Below are positions 1 through 9,610 of a stretch of 64,000 nt of DNA, one piece after another (position 1 is the first letter of the stretch; the number at the start of each line of letters is the position of its first letter). Source of the DNA: an uncultured Selenomonadales bacterium (GTDB lineage: Bacteria; Bacillota; Negativicutes; Selenomonadales; Selenomonadaceae); NCBI GenBank assembly GCA_900321035.1, contig ONUH01000006.1, positions 62,001 to 126,000 of the forward strand. Direction: 5' to 3'. The notes under the pieces are model-generated. The model made no database searches. It saw only the letters and a list, made by a program, of their open reading frames with translations, and was not told where the DNA came from. The position numbers and the translations under genes are program-made.

Positions 1-352
1 TGTACTTCGTCGTGATGCCCTCGGCCTTCATCTTCTCATGAGCGTCAATGGTGCCGCCCAACCAGACGTCGGCTTTCGGCGCATCCTTCTCCGCGATCAG
101 ACGCGCAACGGCCTCGCCGGTCGGCAGGCGGATGAATTTCACTTCGCAGCCCGTCTTCTCTTTGAAGCCCTTCGCCAGCTCCTTCGTCGTGTCCTCATGG
201 AAAGAGACGTACAAGACGACTTCTTTTCCCTTGAGAGACTGCTCCGCCTTGGCATCCTTCGGCTTCTCTCCCCCGCCGCCGCCTCCGCAGCCAATCGCGG
301 TCAGCATACAGGCACCTGTCAGGAACGCCGCTGCCATCTTCTTGAAATTCAT
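1..352 (-). CDS. ABC transporter substrate-binding lipoprotein, iron(III)-type (3' end outside window)
   Basis: Only the first 117 codons are inside the window; the gene continues past base 1. The N-terminus is a lipoprotein signal (MNFKKMAAAFLTGACML) with a lipobox ending AIGC, followed by a Gly run and the mature domain (VVLYVSFHEDTTKELAKGF, then ADVWLGGTIDAHEKMKAEG). This fold start is typical of the Fe(3+)/2-aminoethylphosphonate type periplasmic binding proteins (SBP_bac_6/8), which deliver a metal or small solute to an ABC permease. I chose the ATG at 352 because an AAAGGGGAG ribosome site sits nine bases upstream; an in-frame ATG at 361 abuts that site and is too close. The permease and ATPase would be expected beyond the left edge. 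The substrate cannot be told from this fragment. Confidence 0.8.
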   Translation of the reverse strand, partial: MNFKKMAAAFLTGACMLTAIGCGGGGGGEKPKDAKAEQSLKGKEVVLYVSFHEDTTKELAKGFKEKTGCEVKFIRLPTGEAVARLIAEKDAPKADVWLGGTIDAHEKMKAEGITTKY

Positions 353-398
353 TTCATCCATCTCCCCTTTCAGATAATTCTTACAATCACCTGCCTTC

Positions 399-426
399 AT
401 TATATCATCTGCCCGTCAGAAAACAA
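399..426 (-). promoter_or_regulatory. Probable sigma-A promoter of the substrate-binding gene
   Basis: On the minus strand a TTGTTT box (421-426) and a perfect TATAAT (399-404) are separated by 16 bp, about 40 bp upstream of the ATG at 352. The remaining bases up to 675 are non-coding upstream DNA of two divergent genes, and I see no further gene there. Confidence 0.55.
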
Positions 427-675
427 GAGGGATTTCCGCCCACGCTTCGGAGAAAATTGACCCGAAATTCCTGCGCCGCGCCGTAAACCGCCGTTCCTCG
501 AACGCATGCCGCGATGCGCCGGCAGATCACATTTTCATTCCCCGGCAAGGGCTTCCTATAAAAAAACATAAATCATCGATTTCGTGCATTTTTTTCTCGC
601 TTTGAAAAGGATATATCCATACGGTGCAGAATATATAAATAAGGTTTGCATTGTTCGCGATGGGAGATGTTTTCT

Positions 676-3600
676 GTGAAATCCGCGGGGCAGAAAGAAT
701 TCATGAAGGAAGCTGTCATCGGCTGCGTCATTGTCGCCGCCATTCTTTTATTCGGTACCATCATCACGGGCAGGAACGCCAGCGAGGACACGGAATCCGC
801 CGTCCACGCGGTGAGCCTGATGTATCTCGACGAGCTGGCGGAACGCCGCGCGCAGGTCGTTTCCTCTACGCTGGCGGGCTATGCCGCCAACATGGACGCC
901 GCCGTCGGGCTGCTCACAACCGACGACTTGGCCAGCGTGGCAAAACTGCAGGCGTACCAGGCGCGCATGAAGCAGCTCTACGGGCTGGAAAAATTCGCCT
1001 TCGTGGACAGCGACGGCCTGATCTACACCTCCCGGGGCACGCGGACAGATATCCAGCTTTACAAATTCGACTACAACCATATCGCGGGACCGGAAGTCTC
1101 CCTGAAAAACGCGGACGGCGCGAAAAAAGCCGTCATCGCCATGCCGGTGGACCGTCTGTCGCTGGAAGGGAAAACGCTGGTCGCCTGCTTCATGGAGATT
1201 GACATGGGCCGTATGCTTCGGAGTCTTTCCCTGCAAACGGACAACAACAACACTACATTCTGCAACATATACACCCGTAAGGGCTCGGCGCTGTCGGACA
1301 TGGTGCTCGGCGGCCTCGCCAGCGAGGACAATCTCCTGGAAGCGCTCGGGCACGCGGAGTTCAAGAAAGGACATTCCTTCCAGTCGGTGGCGGCGGACTT
1401 CGAGGACGGCAGGGCCGGCGTGGTGTCCTTCACTTACGGCACGATCCGGGAGACGCTTTGCTATGTGCCGATCAAGGGAACGGATTGGATGCTCACCTAT
1501 CTTGTGCGGGACAGCGTCATCAACGAACAGATCAGTCCGATTGCCGACGGGATTGCCCGTCGCAGTCTCGCACAATCCGCGCTGACGGCGGTCGCTCTCT
1601 TAGCGGTGTTCGCCGTTCTCTACATGCAATCCCGACGAGCCGCCCAGATGACGCTGGAGAAGGAGGTCTCCGAAGCCGAGAACCGGGGCAAGCAGCAGGA
1701 ACTGGAGGAACAGCTTGCGCTGCAGGAGGAGCTTTTGGCGCAGGAGCAAAACAAGGCGCAGCAGGAAAACGTCATCAATTCCCTTGCCGCCAATTACCGA
1801 AGCGTCTACTACGTCGACCTCGACACTGACGACGCGGTATGTTACCGCGCGGACGATCCCTTGGAGGACGCGCCGAATCTTGGCGAGCACTTCCCGTATC
1901 ATCAGAAATTCACCTCCTATGGCGAACGATTTGTCAATCCGGAATATCAGGGCGAATTCTTCCGCTTCATCGAGCCGGGGGAGATTCGTCGTCATCTGGC
2001 TGAGGAGTCGGTTTTCAACTATCGTTATCTGGCGAAGCATCACGGCGAGGAACGCTATGAGCAGCTTCGGATTTCCGCCGCGAATACCGTAGCAAACGAA
2101 ACGGGCATGGTCGTCCACGCCGTCTGTATGGGATTCGCGGACGTCGACGCGGAGATGCGCCGCGACCTGCAGAGGAAACAAGAGCTGGAGAACGCGGTGC
2201 AGGCCGCCAGGGAATCCGGTGAAGCGGCGGAGGCGGCGAACCAAGCGAAGTCGGCGTTCCTTTCGATGATGAGCCACGAGATACGGACGCCGATCAACGC
2301 CGTCATCGGCATGAACGAGATGATCCTGCGGGAGAGCGCCGAAGAAAACGTGCTGACCTATGCGGAAAACGCCCGGGCCGCTTCCATGAGCCTGCTTTCC
2401 ATCATCAACGATATTCTCGATTTCTCCAAGATCGAGGCGGGCAAGATGGACATCCTCCCGACGGAATACGCGCTGCCCTCCCTTGTGAACGACCTCGTCA
2501 ATCTCGTGCGCCTGCGGGCGGAGGAGCACGGCCTTGCCCTTTACGTCAAGGTCGATCCGGACACGCCCAACACTCTCTTCGGCGACGAGATCCGGGTCAA
2601 GCAGATCATCACCAATATCCTGACCAACGCGGTAAAATACACGGAAAAGGGTTCCGTGTCCTTCTCTATCGGGTTCCATCAGACGGCGCCGGACGAGATC
2701 GCCCTCGACGTGTCCGTCACCGACACCGGCCGCGGCATCAAGGCGGAAGACATCGAAAAGCTTTTCGCCGCCTTCAACCGGTTGGACGCGGAAAAGACGC
2801 GAAATATCGAAGGCACCGGTCTCGGCCTCAACATCACGCAGCAGCTTCTGGATTTGATGGGAAGCCGCCTCGAGGTACGGAGCGTGCTCGGCAAAGGCTC
2901 GACCTTCTCGTTCTCCCTGCCGCAGAAAGTAGTGGACTGGGAAGGCGTCGGCGATCTTTCCGCAGCATTGAAACGTATGGAGGCCAAGCGCGTTCGCCGG
3001 CACGCAGGCTTCGTTGCGCCGAACGCGCGAATCCTCGTGGTGGACGACGCGCCGATGAATATCGCGGTCATCTCGGGACTCCTGCGGCGCACGAAAATTT
3101 TTGTGGACACGGCCTCCAGCGGCGAGGAATGCATCGAGAAATTCGGAGCGAATCAATACGACCTTGTCTTCCTCGACCATCGGATGCCGGGCATGGACGG
3201 CATGGAAACGCTGGGCGAGCTGCGGCGCCTCTATCCGGGCAAAGCCAAGGACACGCCGATCATCTCCCTGACGGCAAACGCGGTTTTCGGCGCGAAGGAG
3301 GAATATCTCGCCGCCGGGTTCGCGGACTATCTCTCCAAGCCCGTCATGCCCGACGCACTGGACGAGATGATCCTGAAGCATCTGCCCGCCGATAAGCTTA
3401 TTTTCGCGGAGGTGGGCGAAGAGGCGGAAGACACGCCTCTCCCGGATTGGCTCAGCGATATCCCGCTGATCTCCACCCGCCGGGGCGTCGAGTTCTGCGG
3501 CGGCAATCAGGAATACCTCGACGCGCTCAAGATTTTTGCCACTTCCATCGAAGAACGCGCCGACGAACTGGAGCGGCTCTACAAGAGCCACGACTACAAA

Positions 3601-4209
3601 GAGTACACGGTAAAAGTCCACGCCCTCAAGAGCATGGCAAAATCCATCGGCGCCGCGGAACTTTCCGAGCTGGCGGCGGAAATGGAGGAAGCAGGCAAGA
3701 ATCGCGATATTGCCGCGCTCACCGCAGGCGCCGAAGTGCTGCTTTCGCTCTATCGCAGCCTTGACGAGCCGCTGAAACGGCTGACAGAAGAAACGCCGAA
3801 GCAAGACGACGGCGCGGAGGCGGAAAAAACGCTCGTCACCGACCGACGGCACACGCTGCTCTTGGTGGACGACGACGAGGACTTCCTCGCGCTGGTAACG
3901 CGCTGGCTCAAAAAGGACTACGCGGTGACGGCAGTCAATTCCGGCAGGAAGGCCTTGAAATATTTGGAGAAAGAGCGGCCCGACCTCGTGCTGCTCGATT
4001 ACGAGATGCCTGAAATGAACGGCGCCGACGTGCTGGAGCAAATCCGTGAAACGCAAAGGCTTCATGATTTGCCGGTGGTGTTCCTGACCGGAACGGAAGA
4101 CAAGGAAAATATCAGGAAAGCCGAGCATTTGCATCCTGACGGCTTCCTGCCAAAGTCGATGGGAAAGAAAGGGCTTCTGATGGGAATCGCCACGTTCTTT
4201 GACCGATGA
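676..4209 (+). CDS. Membrane hybrid sensor histidine kinase (Cache-HisKA-HATPase-REC-HPt-REC)
   Basis: About 1177 residues. A membrane segment near residues 12-31 and another near 297-319 bracket an extracytoplasmic sensor of about 260 residues that resembles a double Cache domain. A coiled coil and a PAS-like stretch follow, then HisKA with His534 (SMMSHEIRTP), an HATPase with GTGLGLNI, a receiver with Asp834 (FLDHRMPGMDG), an HPt domain with His982 (VKVHALKSMAK) and a final receiver with Asp1108 (LLDYEMPEMNG). It should sense a small ligand outside the inner membrane and run an internal four-step phosphorelay. No output domain exists, so phosphate must reach other proteins, plausibly the free REC-HPt and receiver proteins encoded at 7820-9423. 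The start is set at GTG 676 because GGGAG lies nine bases upstream; the same frame opens at TTG 646. It is paralogous to the next gene from HisKA to the end. Confidence 0.9.
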   Translation: MKSAGQKEFMKEAVIGCVIVAAILLFGTIITGRNASEDTESAVHAVSLMYLDELAERRAQVVSSTLAGYAANMDAAVGLLTTDDLASVAKLQAYQARMKQLYGLEKFAFVDSDGLIYTSRGTRTDIQLYKFDYNHIAGPEVSLKNADGAKKAVIAMPVDRLSLEGKTLVACFMEIDMGRMLRSLSLQTDNNNTTFCNIYTRKGSALSDMVLGGLASEDNLLEALGHAEFKKGHSFQSVAADFEDGRAGVVSFTYGTIRETLCYVPIKGTDWMLTYLVRDSVINEQISPIADGIARRSLAQSALTAVALLAVFAVLYMQSRRAAQMTLEKEVSEAENRGKQQELEEQLALQEELLAQEQNKAQQENVINSLAANYRSVYYVDLDTDDAVCYRADDPLEDAPNLGEHFPYHQKFTSYGERFVNPEYQGEFFRFIEPGEIRRHLAEESVFNYRYLAKHHGEERYEQLRISAANTVANETGMVVHAVCMGFADVDAEMRRDLQRKQELENAVQAARESGEAAEAANQAKSAFLSMMSHEIRTPINAVIGMNEMILRESAEENVLTYAENARAASMSLLSIINDILDFSKIEAGKMDILPTEYALPSLVNDLVNLVRLRAEEHGLALYVKVDPDTPNTLFGDEIRVKQIITNILTNAVKYTEKGSVSFSIGFHQTAPDEIALDVSVTDTGRGIKAEDIEKLFAAFNRLDAEKTRNIEGTGLGLNITQQLLDLMGSRLEVRSVLGKGSTFSFSLPQKVVDWEGVGDLSAALKRMEAKRVRRHAGFVAPNARILVVDDAPMNIAVISGLLRRTKIFVDTASSGEECIEKFGANQYDLVFLDHRMPGMDGMETLGELRRLYPGKAKDTPIISLTANAVFGAKEEYLAAGFADYLSKPVMPDALDEMILKHLPADKLIFAEVGEEAEDTPLPDWLSDIPLISTRRGVEFCGGNQEYLDALKIFATSIEERADELERLYKSHDYKEYTVKVHALKSMAKSIGAAELSELAAEMEEAGKNRDIAALTAGAEVLLSLYRSLDEPLKRLTEETPKQDDGAEAEKTLVTDRRHTLLLVDDDEDFLALVTRWLKKDYAVTAVNSGRKALKYLEKERPDLVLLDYEMPEMNGADVLEQIRETQRLHDLPVVFLTGTEDKENIRKAEHLHPDGFLPKSMGKKGLLMGIATFFDR

Positions 4210-4286
4210 GCTTCCCCACCCCGCATTGAATTCCTTTTCCCCATCGAATGATGCAAGGCAAATCGCCATAAGAAGGTTGTGATTCC

Positions 4287-7200
4287 ATGCTGCAAAAAAC
4301 GCTGATTACGAACAACGCCGACGAGCTCGCGGCCTATATCGAGGAAATCAAGGGCCTGCCCGAATACGCGCGCAAAGGGGACAAACTGCTGCTCTTCAGC
4401 AGCCCCGACGCCGATCGTGAAACGCTTGCCGCGCGGGTTGATACAGTGCGGCGTGCACTGCCCGGAATCAAGATCGTCGGCATGACCACGCACAGGAACG
4501 AAGTGGAAAACGGCTTCGCACTGGAGGGCGAAGATTATTCGTTCCTGCTGATGGAGCAGGCGAAGGCGGAGCTTCTCTATTATGACTGCCGAAAGATTTC
4601 CATAAAGGACGCGGGGCAGAAGTTCCAGGACGCGGTCCGGGCCCGGAAACACGTCGCGGCCATCCTGCTGTTCACGGCGGGCATGGAGTTTGAGATCGAC
4701 CAGTTCCTGACCTTTCTCCTGAATGAGAATGGAGGCTACGAAATCCCGATCCTCGGCGCGCAATCCGGCGCGCAGCATCCCTATATCTGCGGCACGTTCC
4801 GGGACGGGGAGCCGGACGACCGGGGCATCGTCGCCGTCGTCCTCTATGGGAAAGGCCTTTCCGTCTATTACAATTACGATATGGGCTGGACGCCCATCGG
4901 CAAGGAGATGAAAATCACCGGCACCGACGGGCGGACCCGCGTCACGTCTATCGACGGCCGCCCGCCGGTGGACATTTACCGCGAATATCTCGGCGTGGAG
5001 CCGGACGAGTATTTTGTTGAAAACGTGCGGGAATTCCCTTTCATCTGCCGACGGGGAGAGCATCTGGTCGTCCGCACGCCGTCGGGTTACGACGAGGAAG
5101 GCGGCATATCGTTTATCGCGCGGGTCAACCAGGGGGACACCGTGCAGCTTTCCTACGGCAATCCGCGCCGTCTGCTGGAAAAAACGCGTGTCTACGCGGA
5201 GTCCATGCAGGCCTTCGGGCCGCAGGCGCTTTTCCTCGTGGTCTGCGAGAATCGCGTCCGCTTTCTCGCCTCCCAGGCCGCCTCCGACGTCGCCGCGTAT
5301 CGCGCGATTATGCCCCAGTCTTCATGGATGCGCGGCTATACCGCCATCATGCTGGACAAGAAAGGCGGCGGCCTTGTGAACGCCGCCATCGTGTCCGTCG
5401 GAATGCGCGAGGGCTCTCAGAGCAAAGAAGACGCTTCACGACCCGTCGTCCTCCCGGCGGAAACGCAGGCTGCGGGCGCCATCCCCAGAGAGCAGCGGCT
5501 TGCGATGTTCCTCGAGAAGACCACGCAGGAGCTGGAAAACATGGCGGTGGAGGCGAACGCCGCCAACCGCGCGAAATCCGAGTTCCTCTCGATGATGTCC
5601 CACGAGATCCGCACGCCGATCAACGCCGTGCTCGGCATGAACGAAATGGTTTTGCGCGAATGCGACGACGAGAACGTGATGACATACGCGGAAAACGCCC
5701 ACGCAGCGGGGCTCTCGCTGCTCGGCATCATCAATGAGATCCTCGATTTCTCGAAAATCGAGGCGGGCAAGATGGAGATCGTGCCGCAGGAATACGAGCT
5801 GGCCTCCCTCATTAGCGACCTTGTGAACCTGATCCGCATGAAGGCGGAGGAACGCGGCCTGTCCCTCTATGTGAAGGTCGCGCCGGAAACGCCGTCCCGC
5901 CTTATCGGCGACGAGCTGCGCATCAAGCAGATCATCACGAACCTGCTGACAAACGCGGTGAAATATACGGAAAAAGGATCGGTGACGCTTTCGGTGAACT
6001 ATCGGCGCGTCGGAGACGGTGAAATGATGCTCGACGTATCGGTCGAGGATACGGGCGTCGGCATCCGGGAAGAGAATATCCAAAAGCTGTTCCACGCCTT
6101 TGACCGCATCGACGCGGAGCGCACGCGAAAAATCGAGGGCACGGGGCTTGGCATCAACATCACCCAGCGGCTCTTGAAACTGATGGGCAGCGGTCTTGAC
6201 GTCAAGAGCACGTTCGGCGTAGGCTCGGTCTTCTCCTTTGCAGTGCCGCAGAAAGTCGTCAGCTGGAAGGGCATCGGCGATATCACCAAGGCGCTGAAGA
6301 AGGTCAACGACAAGCGGGCCAAGCGCAAGACGCGTTTCACGGCGCCGAACGTACGGATCTTGGTGGTGGACGACGCGCCGATGAATATCGCCGTAATCTC
6401 CGGCTTGCTGAAGCGGACGAAAATCCAGGTGGACACCGCCGAGAGCGGCGAGGAATGCATCGAGAAATTCGCGGTCAAGTCCTACGATCTCGTGTTCCTT
6501 GACCACCGGATGCCGGGCATGGACGGTCCGGAGACGCTTGGGCAGCTCCAGAGGCGTTTCGCGGCGAAATTTGCGGAGACGCCGGTGGTTTCCCTGACGG
6601 CCAACGCCATGTCCGGCGCGCGGGAAGAGTATATCGCGCTGGGCTTCAGGGACTACCTGTCGAAGCCCGTCATGGCGGAGGAATTGGAAGCGCTGCTGCT
6701 GCGTGTGCTGCCCCCGGAGAAGATCGTCGTGAAGGACGAAACGGAAGAAATCCAGGAACTGTCGGATGACACGCCGCTGCCCGACTGGCTGATAGAATCG
6801 CCGTTCTTCAATACGAAAAAGGGCGTGCTGTTTTGCGGCGGCAACGCCGAATATTTGGAAACCCTTGCGCTGTTCGGGAGGTCGATTCATTTCCAGTCGT
6901 CTGAAATCGAGCGTTTTTGGAAGGAAAAGGACTACGACGCCTATACGATTAAGGTCCATTCGCTGAAAAGCATGGCCAAGGCCGTCGGCGCGATGAAGCT
7001 TTCCCGTCTGGCGGCGGAGCTGGAGGAGGCGGGGAAAGAGGGCGATATCAGTTCCATCGAGAACGGGACGGAGGCGCTGCTCACCCTCTATCGGAATCTG
7101 AGCAAGCCTTTGTCGCGGCTGAACGAGGAGGCCGCGTCGCTGTCCCCCGCCCCAAAGAAGGAGCAGGCCGACGCGGTGACGACGAAGCGCCACACAATCC

Positions 7201-7547
7201 TCCTGGTGGACGACGACGACGATTTCCTGGCGCTGACGAGCCGCTGGCTGAAAAAGGACTATGCGGTCACGGCAGTCAATTCCGGGAAAAAGGCGCTGGC
7301 GGCGTTGGAAAAGGAAATCCCCGAGCTGCTCCTGCTCGACTACGAGATGCCGGACATGAACGGCGCGGAAGTGCTGCGGCAGATTCGCGCCAACCCGAAA
7401 CTCAAACGTCTTTCCGTGGTCTTCCTGACCGGCACCGAGGACAAGGAAAACGTCAGGAACGCCGAAAGCCTGCACCCGGAAGGCTTCCTGCTGAAGACGA
7501 TGGGAAAATCGGGGCTCTTGATGGGGATCGCGGCGTTTTTCGACTGA
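4287..7547 (+). CDS. Soluble hybrid histidine kinase with FIST sensor (FIST-HisKA-HATPase-REC-HPt-REC)
   Basis: 1086 residues, no membrane segment. The first ~360 residues match the FIST_N/FIST_C layout (GIKIVGMTTHRNEV near 60, ILGAQSGAQ near 155, then the C-terminal half to about 370), a sensor thought to bind small ligands such as amino acids. HisKA carries His439 (MMSHEIRTPINAV), the HATPase has GTGLGINI, receiver 1 has Asp739, the HPt has His891 (IKVHSLKSMAK), and receiver 2 has Asp1018. From HisKA onward it is a close paralogue of the upstream kinase, so the pair look like a duplication with different sensors attached: one periplasmic, one cytoplasmic. The 77-bp gap suggests co-transcription. 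The ligand is unknown. Confidence 0.9.
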   Translation: MLQKTLITNNADELAAYIEEIKGLPEYARKGDKLLLFSSPDADRETLAARVDTVRRALPGIKIVGMTTHRNEVENGFALEGEDYSFLLMEQAKAELLYYDCRKISIKDAGQKFQDAVRARKHVAAILLFTAGMEFEIDQFLTFLLNENGGYEIPILGAQSGAQHPYICGTFRDGEPDDRGIVAVVLYGKGLSVYYNYDMGWTPIGKEMKITGTDGRTRVTSIDGRPPVDIYREYLGVEPDEYFVENVREFPFICRRGEHLVVRTPSGYDEEGGISFIARVNQGDTVQLSYGNPRRLLEKTRVYAESMQAFGPQALFLVVCENRVRFLASQAASDVAAYRAIMPQSSWMRGYTAIMLDKKGGGLVNAAIVSVGMREGSQSKEDASRPVVLPAETQAAGAIPREQRLAMFLEKTTQELENMAVEANAANRAKSEFLSMMSHEIRTPINAVLGMNEMVLRECDDENVMTYAENAHAAGLSLLGIINEILDFSKIEAGKMEIVPQEYELASLISDLVNLIRMKAEERGLSLYVKVAPETPSRLIGDELRIKQIITNLLTNAVKYTEKGSVTLSVNYRRVGDGEMMLDVSVEDTGVGIREENIQKLFHAFDRIDAERTRKIEGTGLGINITQRLLKLMGSGLDVKSTFGVGSVFSFAVPQKVVSWKGIGDITKALKKVNDKRAKRKTRFTAPNVRILVVDDAPMNIAVISGLLKRTKIQVDTAESGEECIEKFAVKSYDLVFLDHRMPGMDGPETLGQLQRRFAAKFAETPVVSLTANAMSGAREEYIALGFRDYLSKPVMAEELEALLLRVLPPEKIVVKDETEEIQELSDDTPLPDWLIESPFFNTKKGVLFCGGNAEYLETLALFGRSIHFQSSEIERFWKEKDYDAYTIKVHSLKSMAKAVGAMKLSRLAAELEEAGKEGDISSIENGTEALLTLYRNLSKPLSRLNEEAASLSPAPKKEQADAVTTKRHTILLVDDDDDFLALTSRWLKKDYAVTAVNSGKKALAALEKEIPELLLLDYEMPDMNGAEVLRQIRANPKLKRLSVVFLTGTEDKENVRNAESLHPEGFLLKTMGKSGLLMGIAAFFD

Positions 7548-7623
7548 CCGCTGCCTCTGCCGGAAGGACGCAAGCACAGGCTGCGATCGGACCCTATCGT
7601 ATCGTCGTTTTGCCGCAGACATG

Positions 7624-7673
7624 AAAAATTTCCGGCGCAGGAAGGACGCATCTTCCTGAACCGGAAATTTTTT
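7624..7673 (+). terminator. Terminator after the hybrid kinases
   Basis: AAATTTCCGG and its complement flank a stem with GGAAG/CTTCC, ending in a run of seven T on the plus strand. It lies 77 bp after the FIST kinase stop. Confidence 0.75.
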
Positions 7674-7744
7674 TCATATGGAAATTTTCAGCGAATTTTG
7701 CAATCCCTTGCCTTGCAATCGATTGCACGCAGTTCGTTTTCGTC

Positions 7745-7783
7745 AAAAAAGCTGAGGTAAGAAATTCTCACCTCAGCTTTTTT
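7745..7783. terminator. Bidirectional terminator between convergent operons
   Basis: A 14-bp perfect inverted repeat (AAAAAAGCTGAGGT / ACCTCAGCTTTTTT) around an 11-base loop, U-rich on both strands. It serves the plus-strand kinases and the minus-strand receiver genes that converge here. Confidence 0.85.
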
Positions 7784-7819
7784 CATGTGCTTCAAACCCA
7801 CGGTATCACTGCATATTTT

Positions 7820-8605
7820 TTACGCCATGCGATAATGGAAAATGCTCATCACGAAGAAGCGGTTCAGCGCGTCCAAGAGCTCCGACTTCCGGCAGGTTTT
7901 CAAAAGGTAGCCGTCGGGGCGATGCTGGACGATGCGCATGACGCTCTCCCGGTCGTTGACGCCGGTGAGGAAGATGATCGGGATGTCCGCTGTTTGCGGC
8001 GTAGCGTGCAGCCATTGCATCACGTCGTAACCGTCGAGATCAGGCATCTCGTAATCCAGCAGGATCAAATCGGGCAGCGGATGATGCTGGAGATAGTTCA
8101 CGGCTTCGACGCCGGAGGTCACGCCGACGACGTCGTAATAGGTATGCAGCCAGTAGTTCATGATCATCAGGAAATCACTGTCGTCGTCCACGACGAGAAG
8201 CGTCTTCCGGCGCCGGAACTCATCGTGCGCGTCCGCCAGCTCCGTGAGGTCGTCGGCGACGTCGTTCATGTCCAGCGGGCGTACATAGATATGCGCCGCC
8301 CATTGAGAGCTGCCCATCTTCTTGACCTGCGCGCGGGTCGCGTTGTCCACGATCAGGCACATGGATTTGTGCTCGTCGCGGCAAAGGTCGGCCAGATAGT
8401 GCATGACGATTTCCGTCTTCGGGCTGGTGTAATCGAGGTAGCAAAGGAAAATATCGGTGTTGTGACGATTCTTGTTGATTGCGTCGATGTCCGACGGAAT
8501 CGCGATGACGCGGAAGCCCGCCTCGGTCAGCCGGTTTTCCACCGCCTGCGTTACGATATGCTTCTCCTGCCCGATGTAGATCATCGTGCGTTCGGGCGTC
8601 TTCAT
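7820..8605 (-). CDS. Receiver protein: degenerate REC plus intact REC, no output domain
   Basis: 261 residues. Residues 1-125 form a receiver-like fold that keeps an Asp after CYL (Asp58) but lacks the acidic pair at the start (IGQE) and has Arg where the signalling Lys should be (VRPLD), so it is probably a pseudo-receiver. Residues 134-255 are a canonical receiver: Asp140/Asp141, phosphoacceptor Asp184 (LLDYEMPDLDG) and Lys236. This second receiver resembles the last receivers of the two hybrid kinases (LLVDDD..DFL, LLDYEMP, VVFLTG). It has no DNA-binding or enzymatic output. It overlaps the upstream REC-HPt gene by four bases (ATGA), so the two are translated together. Likely role: terminal receiver of the local phosphorelay, acting by protein contact. 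Confidence 0.85.
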   Translation of the reverse strand: MKTPERTMIYIGQEKHIVTQAVENRLTEAGFRVIAIPSDIDAINKNRHNTDIFLCYLDYTSPKTEIVMHYLADLCRDEHKSMCLIVDNATRAQVKKMGSSQWAAHIYVRPLDMNDVADDLTELADAHDEFRRRKTLLVVDDDSDFLMIMNYWLHTYYDVVGVTSGVEAVNYLQHHPLPDLILLDYEMPDLDGYDVMQWLHATPQTADIPIIFLTGVNDRESVMRIVQHRPDGYLLKTCRKSELLDALNRFFVMSIFHYRMA

Positions 8606-9423
8606 GATTCGCCCTCCGCGTCCTCGGACAACGGCGAGAGATGGTCGGCATAAGCGCGATACGCCGAAAGGAGCATCGGCGTCTTTTCCCGGATGACGTC
8701 AAAATCGCTGTTTTTTCCGGCCGCCTCCATCTCGGCGGCGGCTTCCGAAAGGCTCAATGCGCCGACGAGGCGTGCCATGCTTTTTAGGGAATGTACTTTC
8801 AGCGTATAGCGGCTGAAATCCTCCTCCGCGAGCAGCCGCTCGATTTCGTCGGCTTTATCCGTGACGGACGCGGCAAAGACGGCCAGCGCGTCCACATAGT
8901 CGTCCGCAGTTTCACAGTTCCCCATGCCGCAGGCGAGGTCGAGTCCCGGCACGCCGGAAAGCCAGCGGGGGAGCTTCGCCAGCTCCACCTTCAGCTTCGC
9001 TTCCTCGTCCTCACGGTTCCGATGACTTTCGACGCTGCCCTCGGGCAGGTATTCCATCAGCACGTCCGAAAGGCGCTGGGGCTGAATGGGTTTGATCAGC
9101 ACGTCGGCGAAGCCCGCCGCTTTGTAAAGGTTGATATTGTCCTTCGCCGCTTCCACCGTATGGCAGACCACCGGCACCTCGCGCCCCTGCTCCTTGAAGA
9201 TCTCCTTGAGCTGCACGAAAGTGTCCACGCCGTCGATGCCCGGCATCCTGTGGTCGAGCAGGATCAGGTCGTACTTATTCTCACGGCAAAGCTGCAGGCA
9301 TTCCTCGCCGCTTGACGCAAGATCGGACAATACGCCGTTTGACGCCAAGAGCGACGAGAGAATCATGCGGTTGACCCGCATATCATCCACGATCAGCACA
9401 CGGGACTGCGGTTTTGTTTCCAT
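8602..9423 (-). CDS. REC-HPt phosphotransfer protein
   Basis: 273 residues. An N-terminal receiver has Asp13/Asp14, phosphoacceptor Asp57 (LLDHRMPGIDG) and Lys111; a linker leads to an HPt domain with His211 (TLKVHSLKSMARLVGA). The Asp57 and His211 motifs are the same as those in the middle of both hybrid kinases (FLDHRMPGMDG; VKVH.LKSMAK). Together with the next gene it recreates, as two separate proteins, the REC-HPt-REC tail that the kinases carry fused. It may compete with or extend that tail and let kinases cross-talk. Translationally coupled to the downstream receiver gene. Confidence 0.87.
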   Translation of the reverse strand: METKPQSRVLIVDDMRVNRMILSSLLASNGVLSDLASSGEECLQLCRENKYDLILLDHRMPGIDGVDTFVQLKEIFKEQGREVPVVCHTVEAAKDNINLYKAAGFADVLIKPIQPQRLSDVLMEYLPEGSVESHRNREDEEAKLKVELAKLPRWLSGVPGLDLACGMGNCETADDYVDALAVFAASVTDKADEIERLLAEEDFSRYTLKVHSLKSMARLVGALSLSEAAAEMEAAGKNSDFDVIREKTPMLLSAYRAYADHLSPLSEDAEGES

Positions 9424-9610
9424 AGGGATTCAACCTTCTTTCCAAATGGTCTGCGTACATAAAAAGTATAGCATAAGAAGCCGGCGGCGAAAATGATTTT
9501 CCAATATCAATATATTTATATTCAACGCAGACGGCGACTTTCCCTGCCTCTCCCTGGAATGTTTTGAAAAAATGCGTCTGTCTAATCATTTCCAAGAGCA
9601 AAAATCATAC

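Noticed and set aside
1600-4269. Long minus-strand open frame (889 codons) opposite the first hybrid kinase, and similar ones at 5436-7622, 30967-33057 and 12828-14729
   Set aside because: These are antisense shadows of GC-rich genes. They have no ribosome site or family motif and are rich in Arg, His and Val as expected of shadow frames.
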